From contig BPIQ01000001.1 in assembly GCA_026004195.1 (NCBI GenBank), positions 779,871 through 843,870 of the forward strand: a stretch of 64,000 nucleotides of DNA. Reading direction: 5' to 3'. This document shows, one piece after another, positions 10,970 through 17,365 of this stretch; position 1 is the first letter of the stretch, and each line of letters opens with the position of its first letter. The notes beneath the pieces were generated by a model, which saw only the letters and a list, made by a program, of their open reading frames with translations, had not been told where the DNA came from and ran no database searches. The translations under genes and the position numbers were made by a program. The stretch is from Candidatus Binatia bacterium (GTDB taxonomy: Bacteria; Desulfobacterota; Binatia; HRBIN30; BPIQ01).

Positions 10970-10985
10970 GTGGAACAGGGGATCC

Positions 10986-11447
10986 TCAGGCCTCGTCGAC
11001 CCGATACTCCCTCCCCGAGATGCGCAGGACATACCCCCCGTCTTCGGACGGAACGATCCGAGAGGCGATCTCCGCGTGCGGCCCCCGCAAAAAACGGGCG
11101 CGCTCCGCTCCTCCCTTGACGGCGCACGAGAGCGCCCCGTCCGGCCCCACGCGGAGCGTGGTCGGATCGAGAGGTTCGGTGGTGCCGTCGTTGAGCGTGA
11201 GGACGAACCCCTTCTCGCCGTCCCCGTCCACGCGGGTCACGACGAACGGCGTGTCCTCGACCTCCACCGGCGCCCGGTCCCACCCTATCCGAACCGCGTA
11301 GGTCCCGTCGGGCTCGCGCACCAGGTGTCGGCTCAGGAGCGACGCGATCCTCTCGTTCACGATCGGTTCGTCGTCCGCGTACCACCGCCCGTCTTTTCCG
11401 AACCGGATCTTGGACGAACGAATTTCGTAGAAACCCGCCCTGCCCAT
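10986..11447 (-). CDS. DUF1285-family protein
   Basis: This 153-residue protein has the pattern of the DUF1285 family. A basic N-terminus leads to GRWYADDEPIVNERIASLLSR, then a beta-rich middle with VEVEDTPFVVTRV. The C-terminal half ends in EYRVDEA. No catalytic motif is visible and the function of the family is unknown. It lies 3 bases downstream of dtd and just upstream of trmL on the minus strand, so it belongs to the same transcript as two tRNA-related genes. That context alone does not prove a role in translation. Confidence 0.7.
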   Translation of the reverse strand: MGRAGFYEIRSSKIRFGKDGRWYADDEPIVNERIASLLSRHLVREPDGTYAVRIGWDRAPVEVEDTPFVVTRVDGDGEKGFVLTLNDGTTEPLDPTTLRVGPDGALSCAVKGGAERARFLRGPHAEIASRIVPSEDGGYVLRISGREYRVDEA

Positions 11448-11450
11448 CGC

Positions 11451-11897
11451 TCAGCTCGCGCGACTGTCGAGCCACACCGTGACGGGACCGTCGTTGGTGA
11501 GCTCCACTTGCATCCGGGCCCCGAAAAGGCCCGATGCGGGCGGGAGGCCCAGGCGCTCGAACGCCTCGAGGCAAGCCCGGTAGAGCCGCTCGGCTTCCCG
11601 CGGTTCCGCGGCCCCGGAAAACGACGGGCGCCGGCCTTTGCGCGTGTCCGCGAAAAGCGTGAACTGCGAGACGACGAGCAAGCCGCCCCCCACTTCTTCC
11701 ACGGAGTGCTCGAACCGGCCCCGCTCGTCCTCGAAGATGCGGAGACCCACGATCTTGCGCGCGATCCACTCGACGTCGCGTTCTCCGTCGCCGGCTCCTA
11801 CGCCGAGAAAGACGAGAAGACCGCGACCGATTTCCCCGACCGTCCGGCCGTCGACGAGCACGCGTGCTCGGCTCACCCGCTGGACCAGGGCCCGCAC
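11451..11897 (-). CDS. dtd: D-aminoacyl-tRNA deacylase
   Basis: The 148-residue protein starts (GTG) MRALVQRVSRARVLVDG and carries both family signatures: SQFTLFADT and the Gly-cisPro-containing NDGPVTVWLDS near the C-terminus. Dtd removes D-amino acids and glycine mischarged onto tRNAs in the cytoplasm. Length matches the family (about 145). It starts 9 bases downstream of the stop of the restored small acidic gene and ends 3 bases before the DUF1285 gene, so it is clearly operonic. Confidence 0.95.
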   Translation of the reverse strand: MRALVQRVSRARVLVDGRTVGEIGRGLLVFLGVGAGDGERDVEWIARKIVGLRIFEDERGRFEHSVEEVGGGLLVVSQFTLFADTRKGRRPSFSGAAEPREAERLYRACLEAFERLGLPPASGLFGARMQVELTNDGPVTVWLDSRAS

Positions 11898-11906
11898 GCC
11901 GAGGAC

Positions 11907-12069
11907 CTACCACTCCTCTCTCGTCGTCCTCCTCTTCGTCCTCTTCGTCGAGATCCTCGAAATCCTCGTCCTCGTCGAAGTCCTCGAAGTCCTCGTCCTC
12001 GTCGAGGTCCTCGTCCTCGTCGAACTCGTCCCAATCGTCCTCGTGTTGCAGGTCCAGTTCGAGGATCAT
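11907..12069 (-). CDS. Small, extremely acidic protein (needs a one-base frameshift correction)
   Basis: An ATG at 12069 follows a strong Shine-Dalgarno (AAAGGAG, 9-base spacer) and encodes MILELDLQHEDDWDEFDEDE followed by an almost unbroken run of Asp and Glu with Phe at intervals. As assembled, the frame runs on for 381 codons across dtd and DUF1285, which is implausible. Deleting one base in the GAGAGAG run near 11918-11922 makes the protein end in EEEW and a stop at 11907, nine bases before the dtd start. The corrected protein is about 53 residues. It lies 29 bases after the L,D-transpeptidase gene. Function is unknown; a metal-buffering or protein-binding tail is possible. Confidence 0.5.
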
Positions 12070-12098
12070 CTTCTCACGCTCCTTTCCCGCGCCCGCGA

Positions 12099-12662
12099 TT
12101 ACTTCTCGATGACGACCCGTGTCCCGACGTCCACCAGAGAGTAGAGCTCCTCCATGTCACGGTTCCGCAGCGAGATACAACCCCGTGTCCAGTTTTCGCC
12201 CCTTTCGTTCCAAAGATCGCTTTCCGTGCCGTGAATCCCGACCTCGCCCCCGATCCCGGGCGTCCGACCCCTCGACGCGGGCAGGAGAGCTTCTTCCCGA
12301 GCCGCTCGATAGAGAAGGCGGTTCGCCTCGGTCGGGTAATCGAGCAGGAGGAAGTAGAGCCAGCGGGGATGGGCGAACTTGGCCGCGATCCTGTATTCCC
12401 CCTCCGGCGTACGGTTGTCACCTTCGTAGAGCTTGGCCCGAAAAGGATCCCGTCCCATGACGACGGGGTACGTGCGAACCGGAGCACGTCCCTCGTAGAC
12501 CGTGAGGGTCCGGCTCGTCTTCCGCACCTCGATCCAACGGCCCAGGTCCGGCCCGGCGGCCGGAACCACCGCTTCCCAGGGAAGCGGTCGAACGGTCTCT
12601 TGCCGGGCCGAGCACGCGGCCATCACGAGCGCGCATCCGAGAACAATCCCGAACCTCCTCAT
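12099..12662 (-). CDS. L,D-transpeptidase (YkuD family) lipoprotein
   Basis: The catalytic domain has the YkuD signature VGIHGTESDLW followed by ENWTRGCISLRNRDM, where Cys is the nucleophile and His the base. Such enzymes make 3-3 peptidoglycan cross-links or attach proteins to peptidoglycan in the periplasm. From the ATG at 12662 the N-terminus is MRRFGIVLGCALVMAACSAR, a lipoprotein signal with a lipobox ending in AAC. That is why this start is preferred over a longer frame from 12755. It is the first gene of the minus-strand operon with the acidic protein, dtd, DUF1285 and trmL, and is divergent from a TetR gene. Confidence 0.9.
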   Translation of the reverse strand: MRRFGIVLGCALVMAACSARQETVRPLPWEAVVPAAGPDLGRWIEVRKTSRTLTVYEGRAPVRTYPVVMGRDPFRAKLYEGDNRTPEGEYRIAAKFAHPRWLYFLLLDYPTEANRLLYRAAREEALLPASRGRTPGIGGEVGIHGTESDLWNERGENWTRGCISLRNRDMEELYSLVDVGTRVVIEK

Positions 12663-12723
12663 CGGCACCTCCCCTTGGACCGCCCGGCGGATTCTACCCC
12701 AGCCTGTGGCGCTGTCCAGTTCG

Positions 12724-12768
12724 CAAGAACGGTGTTTCTTGACACCCGGCGTCATTCCGCACTAAGGA
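12724..12768 (+). promoter_or_regulatory. Promoter and inverted-repeat operator for the TetR gene
   Basis: A perfect 6-bp inverted repeat CAAGAA-N6-TTCTTG occupies 12724-12741. Its right arm overlaps a -35-like TTGACA at 12739-12744. A weak -10-like TAAGGA lies at 12763-12768 after an 18-base spacer, 40 bases before the TetR start. An 18-bp dyad over the -35 box in front of a TetR gene is the usual site of autorepression; assignment to this regulator is inference. It could also affect the divergent L,D-transpeptidase gene. Confidence 0.5.
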
Positions 12769-12808
12769 AACAGAGCTTCTGGGTCAACCGATTGAACCCG
12801 AGGACAAC

Positions 12809-13438
12809 GTGAGCCGCGCTACTCTAGAGTCCGCCGTCGTACCGACGAAACAACGCATCCTGGCCACCGCCGAGGAAGTCTTCGCCGAAAAAGGTTTCGA
12901 CGGAGCGTCGACCCGGGAGATCGCCGCACGAGCGGGCGTCAACATCTCGAGCCTGCACTACCACTGGGAATCGAAGGCCCAACTTTACGTGGCCGTCTTT
13001 CGGGACATCTACGACCGGCTGGTCACGCTCGTCCGGTCCGTGGGTCGTACCACTTCGAGGAAAGGCCCGGAGTCCGACGTCGTGGAAGAAGCCATGGGCC
13101 GGCTTTTCGACTTTTTCTGCGACCACCCGACCGTCCCCAAGCTGCTCGTCCGTCGCTTTCTGGAGGAGGACGGGCCCGACGTCGAAATCGAGCGCGAGGT
13201 TTTTCTACCCGCCTGGAAAGTGTTCTCGGAGTGGACCCGGCATTACCGCCGCAGCCCCCTCGACGAAAACCAGTCCACGCTTTTCATGCTCACCGTACAC
13301 AGCGTCATGCTCCTTTTCCTCCTCGACAGTCGCGAGTTCCGGCAGCTCCTGGGAGGGAGCGTCCGCAAGCCTCCGACGCGGGAAAGGGTTCGGCGGCACG
13401 TCGTCGCCGTGGTGAGAAAGCTCCTGGAGATCACCTGA
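12809..13438 (+). CDS. TetR/AcrR-family transcriptional regulator
   Basis: The N-terminal helix-turn-helix is classic TetR: TKQRILATAEEVFAEKGFDG, then STREIAARAGVNISSLHYHW and ESKAQLYVAVF. The rest of the 209-residue protein is a helical ligand-binding domain of unknown specificity. The start is GTG. Its stop codon is immediately followed by the GTG of the dehydrogenase gene, so TetR, dehydrogenase and FGGY kinase are translated from one message. It probably senses a metabolite connected with those two enzymes and binds the dyad upstream. Confidence 0.92.
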   Translation: MSRATLESAVVPTKQRILATAEEVFAEKGFDGASTREIAARAGVNISSLHYHWESKAQLYVAVFRDIYDRLVTLVRSVGRTTSRKGPESDVVEEAMGRLFDFFCDHPTVPKLLVRRFLEEDGPDVEIEREVFLPAWKVFSEWTRHYRRSPLDENQSTLFMLTVHSVMLLFLLDSREFRQLLGGSVRKPPTRERVRRHVVAVVRKLLEIT

Positions 13439-14458
13439 GTGCGCGCCTGGGTCACTGCGTCGTTCGACCCCGCAGGGCTCGACCGTCTTCGCCGGCACAT
13501 GGACGTCGTGTACGAGGACTGGCGCCGGACCGGCACGATCTACTTCGACGCGAACGCTCTCGCCACGAGGCTTCTCGAACTCGGGGCGAACGTGCTCGTC
13601 GTGGAGGCGGATTTCGTCCACGAGGAGGTCTTCGATCGCTGCGATCTACGGCTCGTGGGGTGCTGCCGCGGCGATCCGGTCAACGTGGCCCTCGCAAAGG
13701 CCACGCAAGTCGGCGTCCCGGTTCTCTTCACACCCGCGCGCAACGCCGATTCGGTCGCCGACCTCGCGGTGGCCTACATGCTGTGCCTCCTGAGGCACGT
13801 CTATACCGTGAACGAGGCGCTCAAAAGCGGGCGGATGCGCTTCGAGAACCCCCGGGACTACCTCGAGGTCTACACGCGCTTCGGAGGCCGGGAGCTCGGA
13901 TCGTGCACGGTGGGAATCGTCGGGCTCGGTGCCATCGGGCAGCGGGTCGCCCGCCGCGTACGGGCGTTCGGGGCCAGGGTTCTCGCCACCGATCCGTACG
14001 CGTCGGACGATGTCTTCGAAGCTTGCGAAGCCGAACGGCGCGACCTTCGCGGTCTCCTGCGCGAGGCGGACATTCTCACCCTGCACTGCCCGCTCACGGA
14101 AGCGACGCGCCGCCTGCTCGGCCGCGAAGAACTTCGGTCGATGAAGCCGGGGTCCTTTCTCCTGAACCTGGCGCGGGCGGACATCGTCGAAGAGGAAGCT
14201 CTCTACGAGGCGCTGCTGAACGGCCCGCTCGCCGGGGCGGCCCTCGATGTCTTCTGGGTCGAACCGGTCCAGTCGGACAACCGCTTCGTACGACTCCCCA
14301 ACGTGCTGGCCTCCCCCCACCTCGGGGGGGCCACCGCGGACGTCGTCCGCCGCCAGACCGAAATGATCGTCTCCGGAATCGAGTCCTGGCTGCGTGGCGA
14401 GCGCCCGCGGAATCTCGCGAACCCCGAAGTCCGATTCTCCGTCCCTCCGCGGAACTGA
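13439..14458 (+). CDS. D-2-hydroxyacid dehydrogenase, phosphoglycerate dehydrogenase-like
   Basis: This 339-residue NAD-dependent dehydrogenase has the Rossmann motif GIVGLGAIGQRVARR near residue 160. The catalytic Arg is in LNLARADIV, the Glu in VFWVEP and the His in SPHLGGAT. The substrate is a 2-hydroxyacid but cannot be named from sequence. The start GTG directly abuts the stop of the TetR gene, and the FGGY kinase starts 3 bases downstream. The pairing suggests a catabolic route in which a sugar acid or polyol is both phosphorylated and oxidised or reduced. Confidence 0.88.
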   Translation: MRAWVTASFDPAGLDRLRRHMDVVYEDWRRTGTIYFDANALATRLLELGANVLVVEADFVHEEVFDRCDLRLVGCCRGDPVNVALAKATQVGVPVLFTPARNADSVADLAVAYMLCLLRHVYTVNEALKSGRMRFENPRDYLEVYTRFGGRELGSCTVGIVGLGAIGQRVARRVRAFGARVLATDPYASDDVFEACEAERRDLRGLLREADILTLHCPLTEATRRLLGREELRSMKPGSFLLNLARADIVEEEALYEALLNGPLAGAALDVFWVEPVQSDNRFVRLPNVLASPHLGGATADVVRRQTEMIVSGIESWLRGERPRNLANPEVRFSVPPRN

Positions 14459-14461
14459 TCG

Positions 14462-15976
14462 ATGCGAAGACCACCCGTTTTCGTCGCCCTCGACGCGGGA
14501 ACCGGCGGTGGAAAGTGCGCGATTTTCGACGCTACGGGCCGGTGCCTGGCCGCCGTACGTCGGCCCTGGAGCTACCGAATCACCTCCCACCCCGAGATTC
14601 CCTTCGTGCGCCGGTTCGACTTCGATCCCGAGACCTTCTGGAGCTTTCTCTGCGAATGCACGCGCCGGGCCCTGGAGAGCGCCCGGGTGGAGCCGCAACG
14701 GATCGCCGGCGTCGCGGCCACGAGCCAGCGCGAAGGCTGCGTCTTTCTGGATCGAGAAGGTCGCGAAGTCATGGCCGCGCCGAACCTGGACGCCCGGGGC
14801 TTCGCCGAAGGACTCGAGGTCCTCGAGGCGCTCGGTCCCGAGCGACTCTACGAGGTCACGGGACACTCGGCCCCCTTCATCTTCCCGCTGGTCCGCTACC
14901 TCTGGTACCGCAAGCAGGGAGGCGCGCCCGTCCGCCGCATTCTGATGCTGAACGACTGGATCGTGTACCGGCTCTCCGGCGCCGAAGTGTCCGAACCCTC
15001 GAACGGTACGGAATCCCTCATGTTCGACCTCCGGACCCGGAACTGGTCCCGCGAGATTCTCGAGAAGTTCGACATTCCTTCGGAGCTCCTGCCGCCCGTC
15101 GGGGCTCCGGGAGAAGTGGCCGGGAGAGTGCACCGGAGGGCCGCCCGGGAGACGGGACTTCCCGAAGGTCTGCCCGTGTACCTGGGAGGGGCCGACACGC
15201 AATGCTCTCTTCTGGGAGCGGGCGCAATCTCGCCCGGGCAGGCGGCAGCGACGCTCGGGACGACGGCCCCGCTCCAGATCGTGACGGACCGCCCGACCTT
15301 CGATCCGAAACACAACCTCTGGGCAGGCTGCCACGTTCTCGAGGAACGCTGGGTCCTCGAAAGCAACATCGGCGACACCGGAGACGCTTACCGCTGGCTT
15401 CTCGAGCTCCTCGGGAAGGGACGCTCGCCGTCGAGCCTCTATCGGTACGGCGAAAAGCTGGCCGGCGAGGACGGCCCCCCGCCGGAGGTCTTCTCGTTCG
15501 TCGGCCCCTCGATCTTCGACACGACACAACTCCGTCCCGACCGGCCCGGAGGCATTCTCTTCCCGTTCCCCGGCCTCCACGTCCGGCCGAGCGCCGCCGA
15601 CATCGTCCGGGCCTTTCTCGACAGCATCGGCTTTGCGATCCGGGCCAACTACGAACAGCTCCTGGAAGTCACCGGGACGACGCCCGGTGACATCGTGCTG
15701 AGCGGCGGCCTCACCCGGAACGAAAAGCTTCTCCGCCGGTGCGCGACCATCCTCGGGAGGCCTCTGTCCGTGACGCGCGAGCCCGAAAGCGCGGCACTGG
15801 GCTGTGCGATCCTGGTCGCGCGGGGCTCCGGGGTCCACCCCTCGACGGAAGAGGCCGTGCGGAAGATGGTCCGTCTCCGCACGGTAGAGCCGGAAGTGTC
15901 CTTGCGGGAGTCCTACCAGCGCGCCTACGAGCGCTGGAAGGACCTTTCGTACAAGCTCTCGCAGCTGGCCTTTTGA
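14462..15976 (+). CDS. FGGY-family carbohydrate kinase, LsrK-like
   Basis: The 504-residue kinase opens with the FGGY phosphate-binding motif (VALDAGTGGGKCAIFD). It has the catalytic Asp region as GGADTQCSLLGAG and the C-terminal FGGY signature as DIVLSGGLTRNEKLL. The N-terminal segments (CECTRRAL, TSQREGCVFLDREG, NDWIVYRLSG, DPSN-like EPSNGTE) most resemble the autoinducer-2 kinase LsrK, but substrate assignment within FGGY is unreliable. It is 3 bases downstream of a 2-hydroxyacid dehydrogenase under the same TetR. No lsr transporter or LsrR is nearby, so a general sugar or polyol kinase role is equally possible. Confidence 0.88.
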   Translation: MRRPPVFVALDAGTGGGKCAIFDATGRCLAAVRRPWSYRITSHPEIPFVRRFDFDPETFWSFLCECTRRALESARVEPQRIAGVAATSQREGCVFLDREGREVMAAPNLDARGFAEGLEVLEALGPERLYEVTGHSAPFIFPLVRYLWYRKQGGAPVRRILMLNDWIVYRLSGAEVSEPSNGTESLMFDLRTRNWSREILEKFDIPSELLPPVGAPGEVAGRVHRRAARETGLPEGLPVYLGGADTQCSLLGAGAISPGQAAATLGTTAPLQIVTDRPTFDPKHNLWAGCHVLEERWVLESNIGDTGDAYRWLLELLGKGRSPSSLYRYGEKLAGEDGPPPEVFSFVGPSIFDTTQLRPDRPGGILFPFPGLHVRPSAADIVRAFLDSIGFAIRANYEQLLEVTGTTPGDIVLSGGLTRNEKLLRRCATILGRPLSVTREPESAALGCAILVARGSGVHPSTEEAVRKMVRLRTVEPEVSLRESYQRAYERWKDLSYKLSQLAF

Positions 15977-16010
15977 AGGGTTCGGGCGTCGGCTATCATG
16001 CGCCCGGGCC

Positions 16011-16796
16011 ATGTATCCTGTCCTCTGGGACTTCGGTCCCGTGAAAATCTACAGCTACGGCGCCATGATGGCGCTGGGCTTCCTCGCTGCGGGTTACTTC
16101 ACGGGTCTCGAGCTCGAGCGCGCCGGTCACCGGCGCGAGCTCGCTTCGACCTTCCTTCTCTGGGCCGCAGCGGGCGGCCTCCTCGGTGCCAGGGTCCTTT
16201 CGATCCTGAACGATTGGCGATCGTTTCTCGAGGAGCCCCTCTCCTTCGCGCTGAGCGGGGCCGGATTCGCGTGGTACGGGGGGTTCGTCGGCGGGACGCT
16301 CGCGGTCACCCTGGCCGCGAAAAAGTACGCGGTGCCGTGGACGACGATCGTGGACGCGGCCGCGCCGGGGCTCGCCCTGGGACACGCGATCGGAAGGATC
16401 GGGTGCGAGCTGGCCGGTGACGGGGATTGGGGAAAGCCCACTTCCCTTCCCTGGGCTCACAGCTATCCGAACGCCATCGTGGGCTGGGAGGAGTGGACTC
16501 GCGCCGCCGGGCTCCCGCAGGACGTTCGGGTGCACCCCGCCCCGATCTACGAAAGCCTCGCCTACCTCTTCGTCTTCGCCGTGCTCTGGGCTCTGCGCAA
16601 ACGCTCCCTGCCCCCGGGTGCCCGCTTTTCGCTCTACCTGGTCCTGGCCTCCGCCTTCCGTTTCGGGATCGAATTCGTCCGCATCAATCCCCCCGTCCTT
16701 TTGGGCCTTTCCCAGGCCCAGTGGATTTCCGCGCTTCTCGCCCTCACGGGTCTTTCGTCCCTCGCCTACCTTGGCCGGCGACGTCGGGCAGCGTAG
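16011..16796 (+). CDS. lgt: Prolipoprotein diacylglyceryl transferase
   Basis: The 261-residue inner-membrane enzyme transfers diacylglycerol from phosphatidylglycerol to the lipobox cysteine of prolipoproteins. It starts MYPVLWDFGPVKIYSYG. About seven hydrophobic segments are visible, with the conserved Tyr-Gly pairs (FAWYGGFVGG) and the signature around the catalytic Arg (GHAIGRIGCELAGDGDWG). The usual Asn after GRIG is Cys here, a mild deviation. It lies 34 bases after the kinase and 17 bases before a TlpA-type thioredoxin. Substrates in this window include the L,D-transpeptidase and the M48 protease. Confidence 0.94.
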   Translation: MYPVLWDFGPVKIYSYGAMMALGFLAAGYFTGLELERAGHRRELASTFLLWAAAGGLLGARVLSILNDWRSFLEEPLSFALSGAGFAWYGGFVGGTLAVTLAAKKYAVPWTTIVDAAAPGLALGHAIGRIGCELAGDGDWGKPTSLPWAHSYPNAIVGWEEWTRAAGLPQDVRVHPAPIYESLAYLFVFAVLWALRKRSLPPGARFSLYLVLASAFRFGIEFVRINPPVLLGLSQAQWISALLALTGLSSLAYLGRRRRAA

Positions 16797-16813
16797 GCTC
16801 TCCCCGAACCCGT

Positions 16814-17356
16814 ATGCGCCGCTGGCTCGCTCCGGTCGTGTTTTTCGCCATCGCCGTCGCCGGTGGGCTTTGGTACCAGCAGTACGTGCAGCGGACCCGG
16901 GCCGGCTTCCCGGCCCCGGACTTCGAACTCGAGGACCTGAACGGACAGAAGGTCCGACTTTCCGCCTTTCGCGGTCGCGTCGTGCTGCTCAACGTGTGGG
17001 CCACCTGGTGCGCGCCGTGCCGCGAGGAAATGCCGTCCATGGAGCGACTTCACCGCAGGTTTTCGCGGGACGGCCTCACCGTGCTCGCCGTGAGCCAGGA
17101 CGAACAAGGGCGAACCACCGTCGAGCCGTACGTCCGGGAGCTCGGTCTCACGTTCCCCGTCCTCCTCGATCCTCGCGGGGAAGTGGCCCGCAAATTCGGG
17201 GTGACGGGGTATCCGGAAAGTTTCGTCATCGACCGGGACGGGAAGGTCGTCCTCCATCACGTGGGCTTCCAGGACTGGAGTTCGCCGCCGGCCGTCGAGT
17301 TTTTCCGCAGGCTTCTCGACCGCTCCCGGGAGGCCCTGGCCGACCGAACCGACTAG
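16814..17356 (+). CDS. TlpA/ResA-type membrane-anchored thioredoxin
   Basis: From ATG 16814 the 180-residue protein has one N-terminal membrane anchor (WLAPVVFFAIAVAGGLWY). A thioredoxin-like domain follows with the redox motif WCAPC near residue 65 and the cis-Pro segment GYPESFVID near 135. Such proteins reduce disulfides outside the cytoplasmic membrane, for example in cytochrome c maturation. A longer frame upstream overlaps lgt and lacks sense, so the internal ATG is used. It is 17 bases after lgt and convergent with the Omp85 gene, 9 bases apart. Confidence 0.92.
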   Translation: MRRWLAPVVFFAIAVAGGLWYQQYVQRTRAGFPAPDFELEDLNGQKVRLSAFRGRVVLLNVWATWCAPCREEMPSMERLHRRFSRDGLTVLAVSQDEQGRTTVEPYVRELGLTFPVLLDPRGEVARKFGVTGYPESFVIDRDGKVVLHHVGFQDWSSPPAVEFFRRLLDRSREALADRTD

Positions 17357-17365
17357 GCGAGGCGA

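Noticed and set aside
11905-12068. Plus-strand Ser-rich or Leu/Val-rich frames over the acidic repeat
   Set aside because: They are shadows of the GA-rich low-complexity codons on the minus strand and have no ribosome-binding site.
10924-12069. 381-codon minus-strand frame starting with an acidic run
   Set aside because: It overlaps dtd and the DUF1285 gene in another frame, and its later part is Arg/Gly/Pro-rich shadow sequence. Only the acidic start is likely to be a gene, after a one-base correction.
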